A stretch of DNA of 64,000 bases from Thermopetrobacter sp. TC1. Its GTDB lineage: Bacteria; Pseudomonadota; Alphaproteobacteria; Rhizobiales; Aestuariivirgaceae. The stretch covers positions 186,001-250,000 of the forward strand of contig NZ_JQKX01000013.1 of NCBI RefSeq assembly GCF_000746275.1, given 5' to 3'. The position numbers were made by a program, and so were the translations under genes. The notes under the pieces are model-generated. The model had not been told where the DNA came from and searched no databases. It worked only from the letters and a program-made list of their open reading frames with translations. Shown in pieces: positions 8,723 to 16,502 of the stretch; the first letter of the stretch is position 1; every line of letters starts with the position of its first letter.

Positions 8723-9385
8723 ATGCGGCTGATTTTTGATCTGGACGGCACGCTAATCGATTCCGCGCCCGATCTGTGTCATGCGGCCAACCGGATGCTG
8801 CAAGAGCTTTATGGCGCCGGGCCCATTCCGGTGGAGACGTTTGCCACCTTCATCGGCCAGGGGCTGCCGAAACAGCTGGAGCGGAGCCTGCGGTATGCGG
8901 GCATTGAACATCCGTCAGAGGAAGAATTCGCCCGCGCGCTGGAAACGTTCAAGCGCTTTTATGGCGAGGAGCCGGCCAGCCGCACCATCGTGTTTCCCGG
9001 CGTGCGCGAGGCGCTGGCGGCGCTGAAGGCGGCGGGGGCGAAAATGGCCGTATGTACCAACAAGTCGGAGGATCTCGCGTGGATGGCGCTGAAGGGGCTG
9101 GGGATGGCGGATTATTTCGACGCCTTGGTGGGCGGCGAGACCCTGCCGGTGCGCAAACCCCATCCGGAGCCACTGCATGAATGCGCCCGGCGGCTGGGCG
9201 AGGATTCGTGGCCGGTGTTCTACGTGGGCGACTCGGAAACCGATGAAGAAGCGGCAAAGGCGGCGGGCTATCCGCTGCTGCTCTATACGGAAGGGTATCG
9301 CAAGAAGCCGGTGGAGGAATTCGATGCGGCCGGCACCTTCGGGCATTTCGGCGAGCTGCCGGGGTTGCTGAAGCAGATGGCGTAG
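8723..9385 (+). CDS. gph: HAD-family phosphatase, probable phosphoglycolate phosphatase
   Basis: The 220-residue HAD hydrolase has motif I DLDGTLIDS at the N-terminus, a helical cap, motif II in AVCTNK, and the motif III/IV region GDSETDEEAA near the C-terminus. Closest in pattern to Gph/CbbZ, it would dephosphorylate 2-phosphoglycolate, the Rubisco oxygenation product. The position after rpe agrees with the rpe-gph pairing common in proteobacteria. Other HAD substrates cannot be excluded. It converges with the DUF433 gene, 5 bp between stops. Confidence 0.85.
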   Translation: MRLIFDLDGTLIDSAPDLCHAANRMLQELYGAGPIPVETFATFIGQGLPKQLERSLRYAGIEHPSEEEFARALETFKRFYGEEPASRTIVFPGVREALAALKAAGAKMAVCTNKSEDLAWMALKGLGMADYFDALVGGETLPVRKPHPEPLHECARRLGEDSWPVFYVGDSETDEEAAKAAGYPLLLYTEGYRKKPVEEFDAAGTFGHFGELPGLLKQMA

Positions 9386-9390
9386 AATTT

Positions 9391-9624
9391 TCAGCGAATG
9401 GGGCGTTGCCGGATGTCCGCTGGCTCATGATTGGATTCGCAGGCCTGCGCCGCGCGGATATCATCCATGGTGCGTTGCGGATAGGCGCGCAAGAGTTCTT
9501 CCGGCGCTATTCCTACGCCGAGGTCGCGCAGGATCATTTCCACCGGAATGCGGGTGCCGGCGATCACCGGTTTGCCCATCATGATCTCCGGGTCAACGAT
9601 GATGTGGTTCCGATACTCTTTCAT
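9391..9624 (-). CDS. DUF433 protein, orphan antitoxin-like
   Basis: The 77-residue product shows the DUF433 core: IIVDPEIMMGKPVIAGTRIP, then VEMILRDLGVGIAPEELLRAYP and DDIRAA. DUF433 proteins are usually antitoxins paired with a PIN-like DUF5615 toxin encoded directly downstream. Here the gene runs straight into the convergent phosphatase gene, and no toxin is present. The start at 9624 (MKEYRNH) is preferred because the longer frame adds residues absent from the family. The C-terminal tail (SNHEPADIRQRPIR) is unlike the usual end, so the gene may be decaying. Confidence 0.78.
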   Translation of the reverse strand: MKEYRNHIIVDPEIMMGKPVIAGTRIPVEMILRDLGVGIAPEELLRAYPQRTMDDIRAAQACESNHEPADIRQRPIR

Positions 9625-9699
9625 GGCGCACCAAAATCCTGTCATCGTGTCTGTCATTTCAAGATGACAGATCTTCTGATGCCTGCCCATCCCGTGCTT

Positions 9700-10476
9700 T
9701 CACCAAACCCGCCGCATGCTTGCCAGGCGGGACAAGGCCCGTTTCAAGGTTTCACGGGTGGAAGAATCGGCAAGGCCATCTATACGGGCGGGGCGGAAGC
9801 GGCGCTGAAAGGCGCGCACCACGGCCCGGGTCGTTTCATCATAGTCACCGGTTTCGGCTAGGCCATAGCCGAGCCTGGCGAGATCGCGCTGCAGCGCGCA
9901 CACAGCCGGGCCGGAGTCGCCCGGCTTCAGCATCTCCCCCGGCAGATTGAGCGGGGCTGACGGCGCATGCAGGCACAGCCCCGCCTTGCCCAGGCGTTCC
10001 CAGGGGAAATGCTCGCCGGGATCGGCCTTGCGGTCGGGCGCGATATCGGAATGGCCAACCACCCGCCAGGGCGCAATGCCATGACGGCGCACGATATCCT
10101 CAACAAGCGCGATAACGGCAGCGATCTGCTTTTCCGGATAGGGCGGCGGCGGATCCTCAAGGTGACCGGCGTTTTGGATCTCAATGCCAATGGAACGGGA
10201 GTTCACATCCGTCTCGCCGGCCCAGCAGGAGAGGCCGGCATGCCAGGCGCGCCGCTCTTCGGCAACAAGCTGGATGATCTCGCCGTCCTCATCCACGAGA
10301 TAGTGGGCGGAGACTTCCGCATCCGGGCTCAGCATCCACAACAGCGCCGATTCACAGGAGGGGCAGCCGGTATAGTGCAGAACAAGCATGTCAATGCCGC
10401 AGCCGCCCTTGCGTTCGCCATGGTTGGGCGAGGGGCAGAGGCGGCTGACCCATGGGCTGTCCGGTTCGCTGAGCAT
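9700..10476 (-). CDS. AmpD-type N-acetylmuramoyl-L-alanine amidase with peptidoglycan-binding domain
   Basis: The 258-residue protein has an amidase_2 domain: LVLHYTGC (first zinc His), SAHYLVDEDGEI, IGIEIQN, and VGHSDIAPDRKADPG (zinc His and acid). A C-terminal peptidoglycan-binding repeat follows (LKPGDSGPAVCALQRDL). It would cleave anhydromuropeptides or peptidoglycan stems during wall recycling. No signal peptide is seen, consistent with a cytoplasmic AmpD role. The ATG at 10476 has AGGA at 7-base spacing. MITE copy 2 is inserted about 70 bp upstream, between this gene and the cation transporter gene that precedes it on the same strand, and may have altered its promoter. Confidence 0.88.
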   Translation of the reverse strand: MLSEPDSPWVSRLCPSPNHGERKGGCGIDMLVLHYTGCPSCESALLWMLSPDAEVSAHYLVDEDGEIIQLVAEERRAWHAGLSCWAGETDVNSRSIGIEIQNAGHLEDPPPPYPEKQIAAVIALVEDIVRRHGIAPWRVVGHSDIAPDRKADPGEHFPWERLGKAGLCLHAPSAPLNLPGEMLKPGDSGPAVCALQRDLARLGYGLAETGDYDETTRAVVRAFQRRFRPARIDGLADSSTRETLKRALSRLASMRRVW

Positions 10477-10546
10477 CTTTATCCTGCGAATTGCGGCAAT
10501 TTCTCCACCTTGCCCTTGCGGTTCAACGACGAACTGAAAAAACATT

Positions 10547-10799
10547 GGGGCTGTCCTAGAAAATAAATCAATGTTGCTTTATGTCATTGAAATCATGGTA
10601 ATTTTTCAATCTCTCCATAGCATGATTTTTCAGGGCTGAGAGAAGCGCCAATGGCGATTTTTCGCCATTGGCGCTTCATGACCATTCTTTTCGCAACGCA
10701 TTGAATGTCAAGCATGAAACCGCTACGCGGCGGCCCGTAGGGCCGTGCTTGACATTCAATGAGTTGTGGAACAGCAAAACCAGTTTCTGGAACAGCCCC
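10547..10799 (+). mobile_element. MITE-like element, copy 2, with 8-bp target duplication
   Basis: This 253-bp element nearly matches copy 1 (6650-6904) and has the same ends, GGGGCTGTCC on the left and GGAACAGCCCC on the right. It is flanked by a perfect direct repeat AAAACATT at 10539-10546 and 10800-10807, a target-site duplication that shows transposition. Eight-base AT-rich duplications are typical of families such as IS1595 or ISL3, so the missing transposase may be of that kind (inference). The element fills most of the gap between the cation transporter and amidase genes. Confidence 0.92.
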
Positions 10800-10824
10800 A
10801 AAACATTTTACCGCTCAAGGCCAT

Positions 10825-11820
10825 TCACTCGTCATCCGCGGCCTTGCGGGCGGAAAGCGGCATGGCTGGCGGCAGCGGCGCACAGGGCACGGCATCATGA
10901 CGCAAACCGGCAGGCGCGCAGGTCGCAATCTGAAAGGCGCCATGTTTGCCGGCCTCGCCCTCATGCTCCGGCTCCACATGAATGGACACGATCACTTCGC
11001 CAAAGGCGCGCGCCAGCGCCTCTTCGATGCGGTCACAGATCTCGTGCGCCTCATGCACGCGCATCGCGCCGGGCACGACGAGATGAAAATCGATGAACAG
11101 GGCGCTGCCGGCGCGGCGGGCCTTAAGGGCGTGAAACTCAAGGGCGCCGCTGGCGTTTTTGCGGATCACCTCGCGGATTTTCTCCATGGTTCCGGTATCG
11201 GGGGCAGCGTCCATAAGCCCTTCTGCCGACTGGCGCAACAGGCCAAACCCGGCCCAGAGGATATGCGCGGCCACGGCCATGGCAATCAGCGGATCGAGGA
11301 TAAACCAGCCGGTGACCGCGGCGAGGATCACCCCGCCGAGCACACCGATGGAGGTATAGACATCGGCGAGCAGATGCTTGCCGTCGGCGACGAGGGCCGG
11401 CGAATTGAGCGCGCGCCCGCGCCGGATCAGCACATAACTCCAGGCGGCATTGAGAACACCGGCAGCAACATTGACCAGCAGGCCGGGATTGTCCCACGAA
11501 AAGGTGCGCGGATGGGAAAAGGCCAGCCAGGCCTCGCGGAAAATGGCGAGCGCGGCAATGATGATCAGCGCCCCTTCCAGGGCGGCGGAAAAATATTCGG
11601 CCTTGTGATGGCCGAAGGGATGGCCCTCGTCAGGCGGCTGGCTGGCCACGTGAATGGCGGTGAGCGCGGCGATGGCGGCGGCAATGTTGACGATGCTTTC
11701 CAGCGCATCGGAATACAGCGCCACCGAGCCGGTCAGCCAGTAGGCGACATATTTCAAGGCGAAAACGGCAAGGCCGACGCCGATGGATCCGATGGCCAGC
11801 GTTCTGGTCTGCGTGCTCAT
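10825..11820 (-). CDS. Cation diffusion facilitator (CDF) metal efflux transporter
   Basis: The 331-residue membrane protein exports divalent metals such as Zn2+ or Fe2+ in exchange for protons. It has the CDF order: an N-terminal helix with SVALYSDALESIVN, the HPFGHHKAEYFSA loop, further helices, and the HLLADVYTS transport-site motif. A C-terminal cytoplasmic ferredoxin-like domain follows (LKARRAGSALFIDFHLVVPG, then HEAHEICDRIEEAL). The start MSTQTRT at 11820 follows a G-rich ribosome-binding site; a longer frame adds an unlikely N-terminus. Metal specificity cannot be read from the sequence. Confidence 0.9.
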   Translation of the reverse strand: MSTQTRTLAIGSIGVGLAVFALKYVAYWLTGSVALYSDALESIVNIAAAIAALTAIHVASQPPDEGHPFGHHKAEYFSAALEGALIIIAALAIFREAWLAFSHPRTFSWDNPGLLVNVAAGVLNAAWSYVLIRRGRALNSPALVADGKHLLADVYTSIGVLGGVILAAVTGWFILDPLIAMAVAAHILWAGFGLLRQSAEGLMDAAPDTGTMEKIREVIRKNASGALEFHALKARRAGSALFIDFHLVVPGAMRVHEAHEICDRIEEALARAFGEVIVSIHVEPEHEGEAGKHGAFQIATCAPAGLRHDAVPCAPLPPAMPLSARKAADDE

Positions 11821-11963
11821 GCCCCCGCTTCTTACCGGCTTGAAACGAAGGGGGCAATGCATCAGCCCATCACGGCCGTTTCCGCATCCTGAAAGGCGCA
11901 AGCAGGGGCAGGGCAGTATTCTGCTGCCCGATCATGCAGTGGGAATGGCCGCATGGAAGCAAG

Positions 11964-11996
11964 AAAAAAGCCCGCGATCCGAAGAGGATCACGGGC
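11964..11996 (-). terminator. Intrinsic terminator of the tRNA-fMet gene
   Basis: On the minus strand an 11-bp stem with one G-U pair (11996-11986 with 11980-11970, five-base loop) is followed by six U residues (11969-11964). It lies just downstream of the tRNA. The rest of the 11821-12235 gap besides the tRNA holds nothing I recognise. Confidence 0.85.
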
Positions 11997-12002
11997 GGAT
12001 GG

Positions 12003-12080
<78 letters not shown>

Positions 12081-12235
12081 TCATCACACACCGGCCGGAT
12101 GGTTCATCCGCACCCGGTGCATATGCGGTGCGGCCCTTATGTAGTCGTTCCGGTGCGGTTTGTGAAGGGGGTAAATGGCCTTGTTTTCACAGCCTCATGT
12201 GCGTGCTGGTCAAAACCGGCGTCTGGCCAGGTCCC

Positions 12236-13207
12236 TCATGTTTCCTTCGATGCCAGCCAGAGGGAAACGGTCAGGCCCTGATCGCCGCGCTCCGGGGGCG
12301 GCGGCAGCATATGCGTCTTTATCAGAGACAGGCCGGCCTGCTTCAGCCAGCGGCGCAGGGCGGCATCGGAGATGCCCAGGCGGCGGTGTGCGTGCTCCTC
12401 GCGCAGGAATTCCAGCTCATGCGGGGCGAAATCGACAACGAGCAGCCTGCCGTTGACCTTCAGGATGCGGGCTACTTCCTTCAGGGCGGCGGCAGGATCA
12501 TCCAGATAGTGCAGCACCTGATGCAGGGTGACGAAATCAGCCACGCCCTCATTCAAGGGTATGTCATAGATATCCGCCTTGCGCACCTGCGCATGGGCAA
12601 GCCCTGCGGCATCAAGTCGGGCGCGGGCGATGGCCAGCATCTCGTGCGAAAGATCGATCCCCAAGGCCTGATCGGCCAAGGGCGCAAAGAGCTCCAGAAT
12701 GCGGCCGGTGCCGGTGCCGAGATCGACATAAAAGCCAAAGCGCCCCGTCTCACCCGCCAGCGCACGCATGGCCGCTTCCACCCGTTCCTCGGAAACATGC
12801 AGGGAGCGGATGCGGTCCCAGTCCCTGGCGGCGGCGGCGAAATAGCGGGCGGCGCGTTCGGCGCGTTCGCGGCGCACCTCTTCCAGGCGGGCGCGATCCT
12901 CGGCCAGGACGGGATCGTGCTGCGGCAAAAGGGCGGTGACCGTGCGGGCCAGTGAAGCGGCAGGGCCGTCCTCACGCATGCGGAACAGAACCCAACTGCC
13001 TTCCTTGTGACGTTCAAGCAGGCCGGCCTCGGTCATCAACCGCAGATGACGGGAAATACGCGGCTGGCTTTGCTGCAGGATGTGCGTAAGTTCGCTGACG
13101 TTGAATTCGCCGCGCGAGAGGACATGCAGCAGGCGCAGCCGGGTCGATTCGGCCACGGCACGCAGGGCCTTGAGCACCCCTTCCATGTCAGCGGTGGTTT
13201 CAGACAT
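12236..13207 (-). CDS. ArsR-type HTH fused to SAM-dependent methyltransferase
   Basis: The 323-residue fusion has a winged-helix ArsR domain (residues about 8-95, with ESTRLRLLHVLSRGEFNVSE and QQSQPRISRHLRLM). A class I methyltransferase domain follows, with motif I VDLGTGTGRILELF, then GIDLSHEML and LHQVLHYLDDP. This fused family is common in alphaproteobacteria, often next to metF; no metF is present here. The methyltransferase substrate is unknown, and a regulatory link to methionine or SAM supply is inference. The start MSETTADM at 13207 has an AGGGGG site 7 bases upstream; an ATG two codons earlier is too close to that site. Confidence 0.88.
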   Translation of the reverse strand: MSETTADMEGVLKALRAVAESTRLRLLHVLSRGEFNVSELTHILQQSQPRISRHLRLMTEAGLLERHKEGSWVLFRMREDGPAASLARTVTALLPQHDPVLAEDRARLEEVRRERAERAARYFAAAARDWDRIRSLHVSEERVEAAMRALAGETGRFGFYVDLGTGTGRILELFAPLADQALGIDLSHEMLAIARARLDAAGLAHAQVRKADIYDIPLNEGVADFVTLHQVLHYLDDPAAALKEVARILKVNGRLLVVDFAPHELEFLREEHAHRRLGISDAALRRWLKQAGLSLIKTHMLPPPPERGDQGLTVSLWLASKET

Positions 13208-13433
13208 GGCCATGCCCCCTGAAAAGCGCAGGCAGGCCCGCATCCCTGTTTTTGCTTGCTTTGGCCATAATTTTCCGCAAATTTGACCGTGAAGCGGGGC
13301 GGACTTCTGTCACCATCGGAACGCGAAAGGCGAACGTTTGCGCCTGATGGTGTCAGCTTGATGTTTCAGGCTTTCATATACGGCATCATTGCCGTCCGTC
13401 CAGAGACGGCAGGCAAGGACAGGATCCGCAACA

Positions 13434-14057
13434 ATGTCTGAACCGCGTTTTCTCTTCGATTCCGAGTTCGATTTCACCCGGCGATCCTTTCTGATGCTGG
13501 GAACGGCCGGCGTGCTCGCCCTGATGGCGCCGCCGCTGAAGGCGGCAAGCGCGGAGGATTTCGTCGCGGATCTGGCGCGCAGGGTCATGCGCCTTGCCGG
13601 ATCGAAGAGAAGTGCCGCCGCCCTGAAGCGGGAGTTCGTGCGCCTGCTGACGCGCAATGCGGACATGAAGGCGATCGCGCGCTTTGCCCTGGGCAAGTAT
13701 CTGCGGCGCATGCCCCGCTCCATGCGGGGGGAGTATTACAGGCTGGTCCTGTCCTATATCGCCGGATTGTTCGTCTATTATCGCAAGGATCTGGCCGGAA
13801 AGGATGTGCGCATCGGGCGCACGCGCAAGCGCGGGAAGTGGCTGACGGTGGACACCACCGTCATCTATCCGGACGGCAAGACCGCGCCGGTGAAATGGCG
13901 CATCTACAAAAGCGGCAGCGGATGGCGCGTGGGCGATGTGAACATTCAGGGCATCTGGCTTTCTTTACGCATGCGCGACAAGTTCGTGTCCATCCTCAAC
14001 CAGAATCATGGCGATTTCGCCGCGTTGATGGATTATCTGCGGGCGCAGGCAGCGTGA
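13434..14057 (+). CDS. MlaC/Ttg2D-like periplasmic lipid-binding protein 1
   Basis: The 207-residue protein has a twin-arginine-like export signal (FTRRSFLMLGTAGVLAL, cleavage near PPLKAASA). An MlaC-type domain follows: FVRLLTRNADMKAIARFALGKYLRRM, then DTTVIYPDGKTAPVKWRIYKSG and WRVGDVNIQGIWLSL. MlaC proteins ferry phospholipids across the periplasm between MlaA and the MlaFEDB transporter. Those partners are absent here, and a second MlaC-like gene follows 193 bp later. Exact cargo is unknown. The ATG follows AGGA. Confidence 0.85.
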   Translation: MSEPRFLFDSEFDFTRRSFLMLGTAGVLALMAPPLKAASAEDFVADLARRVMRLAGSKRSAAALKREFVRLLTRNADMKAIARFALGKYLRRMPRSMRGEYYRLVLSYIAGLFVYYRKDLAGKDVRIGRTRKRGKWLTVDTTVIYPDGKTAPVKWRIYKSGSGWRVGDVNIQGIWLSLRMRDKFVSILNQNHGDFAALMDYLRAQAA

Positions 14058-14250
14058 TGGGCACGGCGTGTCCAACAAGGACGCGTGGCGCTTGTGCAAG
14101 GTGCACGGAATGGTTACCCTTCGTTAACCCTGATGAAAGGTTGATTGGCTAGGGTTTCGCTCAGCGGGGCGTGGCACAGGGGGCGATCATGAACGGAGCT
14201 TCCGCAAGAGAGGCGGAGGCGATCACGGTCAGATCGAGAGAGAGTGCGGC

Positions 14251-14880
14251 ATGACGAAGACGGCGAACACTGGGATGCGCATCTCACGCAGGACGATGGG
14301 GCTGATTCTGCTTTCCGGCATCGTGCTCGCAGGCAGCGGCCATATCGATATGGCCCGGGCCGCGGAAGCCAAGGCGGCCACACGGGCCCATCCCGCCGTG
14401 CGCTACATGCAGAAGGTGGCGCGAGATCTCTTGCGCGCCTATCGCGTCGGCACCATCGCCAGCTTCGACAAGGTTCTCGCCAGTCATGCCGATGTTCCCG
14501 CCATCGCGCTCTATTCCCTCGGCCGTTATCAGAACAAGCTTCCCCGCTCCCGCCGCAGCCTCTATTATCGCGGTGTGCGCCAGTTCATGGCCCGCTATTT
14601 CGCCGAACAAAGCCACAAGTACGAGATCGCCAAGGCGTGGATCGAGAACAATCCGCTGAAAGACGGGGATGACTGGCTGGTGCGTTCCCGCGTGAAGCTC
14701 ACCTCCGGCGCCACCTACACCGTGGTGTGGCGGGTGGTGAAACGGCGCGGGCGCTATCGCATCGCCGATGTCAAGGTGCTCGGTTTTTCCCTCGCCTATC
14801 TGCAGCGCGGCATCTTCCATCGCTATTTGCAGAAAAAGAATGGCGATGTGAATGCGCTGGTCGCTGCTCTCAACCGCTGA
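14251..14880 (+). CDS. MlaC/Ttg2D-like periplasmic lipid-binding protein 2
   Basis: The 209-residue paralogue of the preceding gene shares IALYSLGRYQNKLPRSRRSLYYRGVR, a lysine-rich middle, and a YRIADVKVLGFSLAYLQR tail that parallels the first protein's DVNIQGIWLSLRMR. An N-terminal hydrophobic signal (MGLILLSGIVLAGSG, cleavage near ARAAEA) sends it to the periplasm, with SRRT just before the hydrophobic core. The pair is divergent enough to suggest different cargo. No MlaA, MlaD, MlaE or MlaF gene is visible in the window. Confidence 0.83.
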   Translation: MTKTANTGMRISRRTMGLILLSGIVLAGSGHIDMARAAEAKAATRAHPAVRYMQKVARDLLRAYRVGTIASFDKVLASHADVPAIALYSLGRYQNKLPRSRRSLYYRGVRQFMARYFAEQSHKYEIAKAWIENNPLKDGDDWLVRSRVKLTSGATYTVVWRVVKRRGRYRIADVKVLGFSLAYLQRGIFHRYLQKKNGDVNALVAALNR

Positions 14881-15061
14881 AGAGACGTCTCCGGATTGCA
14901 GGGCGGGAGAACCGAAAAGGATCTTCTTTTGCGAAGGGTCTGGGCCCTTGCGTGTGGGCCCAGGTGTGTTCAGGCTTTTCCCAGAAATGACACCGTGGCA
15001 TGATCCCGGCGCATGTTCATGGCCCGCGTACTGAATGCGGCCGCAATCCGGGATTTCTGCC

Positions 15062-15592
15062 ATGCATGACGATCAGGTGCGGGACGGCGAAGTGGTGCTG
15101 CCGTTCGATCCGGGCGCGCAGGAGAACGGCCCCCGCTGTGTCTTCATTGGTCACGTTGAAAGCCCCTGGAAAAACCGGCGCGAATGCCCGCGCAACGTGG
15201 CCATTGCCCGGGCGCGCATGCAGGAAATGGGCGCAGGCGCCGCCCTGCACATCGATGCGCCCTACCGGCCGGGTCTGGAGGCGCTTGCGCCATATGAATA
15301 CATCGTCGTGCTCTATTGGATGCATCAGGCGGCGCGGCACATCATCGTGCAGCGGCCGCGGCACATGCCGGGGCGGCGCGGTGTGTTCAGCCTGCGCTCG
15401 CCGGTCAGGCCCAATCCCATTGCTCTTTCCACGGTGCGTGTTCTGGAACTGGATGAACAAAACGGGGTGATCCGCATCGACGCCATCGATTGCATGGACG
15501 GCACACCCCTCATCGACATCCGCCCCTGGAACGCGGACATCGACATGCCGCCGGACTGGTGTGAAAGAATGCAATCCAACGATCATAAGTAG
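15062..15592 (+). CDS. TrmO/UPF0066 family tRNA methyltransferase-like protein
   Basis: The 176-residue protein matches the TsaA/TrmO family, which N6-methylates t6A37 in tRNA-Thr. Features are the opening CVFIGHVESPWKNRRECPRN, a central strand with YIVVLYWMHQA, the signature GVFSLRSPVRPNPIALSTV, and IDAIDCMDGTPLIDIRPW. The start MHDDQVRDG at 15062 is chosen over an upstream frame. The family is well recognised, but some alphaproteobacterial members differ from E. coli TrmO, so the exact substrate is uncertain. Confidence 0.82.
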   Translation: MHDDQVRDGEVVLPFDPGAQENGPRCVFIGHVESPWKNRRECPRNVAIARARMQEMGAGAALHIDAPYRPGLEALAPYEYIVVLYWMHQAARHIIVQRPRHMPGRRGVFSLRSPVRPNPIALSTVRVLELDEQNGVIRIDAIDCMDGTPLIDIRPWNADIDMPPDWCERMQSNDHK

Positions 15593-15655
15593 AAAAAGAA
15601 TACTTGTAGTTAAGTAAGTATTTATTGCACATGTTTTTATGCAATTCTTGATAGA

Positions 15656-15696
15656 TTGATTTAAATCAGTGCATTTATTTTTCAAAGAGATATCAT
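15656..15696 (+). promoter_or_regulatory. FNR/FixK-type box and -10 element of the beta-barrel gene
   Basis: TTGAT-TTAA-ATCAG (15656-15669) matches the FNR consensus TTGATNNNNATCAA at 9 of 10 fixed positions. A TATCAT hexamer at 15691-15696 would give a start near 15703, placing the box centre at about -41, the class II activator position. The whole 134-bp upstream region is AT-rich. Low-oxygen induction of the outer-membrane protein gene is inferred from this geometry. Confidence 0.55.
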
Positions 15697-15726
15697 TTCA
15701 AAAAAGTATATTAGGAGTGGTATGTC

Positions 15727-16383
15727 ATGAAGGGGTTAAAGCGTGGGATTAAGCTCGTTTTGGGAGTCTCTTTTGCGGGATTGGGGATGATGTCGGCCGC
15801 CATCGCTGCCGACATGTATGCTTCAAATCCGTGGACCGGATTTTATGCGGGCATTCTGGGTGGTGTGAATGCCCTCAATCCACATCCAAGAGCGAGCAAT
15901 TTTGTCCAGCCGAAGGATACCAGTTTCCTGGTTGGCGGCCTTCTTGGTTACAACTATCAGATTGATCATTGGGTTCTGGGGGTGGAAGGGCACATCGCCT
16001 ATACCAATCCTGATAAGACGCGCCCATGTGCAGGTGCTAACTGGCGCTGCAATGCCGGAGCAGACTGGATTGGCAGCATCAGGGCGCGGGCAGGTTTTGC
16101 CGCCAATGATCAGGTGTTGATTTTTGCTACTGGTGGTCTGGCCCTACTGGGTTATGAGGGGTATACTTTCTACACACCCACATCCAAAAAATACAAGGAT
16201 AGTAAAACTTTCACGGGTTGGACGGTTGGCGGTGGCTTCAATTATCGTGTAACTGACAACATCCTTGTCGGTGTCGAGGCCCTTTATGCACGGTATGGGC
16301 GAAAGAGCATGCAGTATGACGACCCTTATCCCGTCAAGCCTGCCACATTCTCTGCCTTTGCCACCATCACTTACAAATTCTGA
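15727..16383 (+). CDS. Outer-membrane beta-barrel protein (Omp25/31-like)
   Basis: The 218-residue protein has a signal peptide (LVLGVSFAGLGMMSAAIAA, then DMYAS). Amphipathic strands follow: WTGFYAGILGGVN, FLVGGLLGYNYQI, WIGSIRARAGFA, FTGWTVGGGFNYRV, ILVGVEALYARYG. It ends in YKF, a C-terminal aromatic that Bam recognises. This is the eight-stranded porin-like family abundant in Rhizobiales. The ATG follows AGGAG. Base composition is lower in GC than its neighbours and the upstream region is AT-rich, which may reflect transfer or a strongly used promoter. It sits between an FNR-type promoter and a strong terminator, so it is a single-gene unit. Confidence 0.88.
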   Translation: MKGLKRGIKLVLGVSFAGLGMMSAAIAADMYASNPWTGFYAGILGGVNALNPHPRASNFVQPKDTSFLVGGLLGYNYQIDHWVLGVEGHIAYTNPDKTRPCAGANWRCNAGADWIGSIRARAGFAANDQVLIFATGGLALLGYEGYTFYTPTSKKYKDSKTFTGWTVGGGFNYRVTDNILVGVEALYARYGRKSMQYDDPYPVKPATFSAFATITYKF

Positions 16384-16409
16384 GGCCAATAACGTATCTG
16401 TATGAAGGC

Positions 16410-16440
16410 AGGGCCCTTTCTTGCCGGAAAGGGCCCTTTT
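16410..16440 (+). terminator. Intrinsic terminator after the beta-barrel gene
   Basis: AGGGCCCTTTC (16410-16420) pairs perfectly with GAAAGGGCCCT (16427-16437) around a 6-base loop, followed by TTT. The stem is A/U-flanked and could work on both strands. Confidence 0.9.
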
Positions 16441-16502
16441 GCTATTTTCACTTAGCGGCCCGTTGCCTGGGCTGATCCACATTTTACATGGGGGCGTCTG
16501 CC

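Noticed and set aside
14114-14126. CtrA box before the second MlaC-like gene
   Set aside because: TTAC and TTAAC are six, not seven, bases apart and the first half is imperfect.
14940-14963. Terminator after the second MlaC-like gene
   Set aside because: CTGGGCCC and GGGCCCAG can pair, but no T-run follows.
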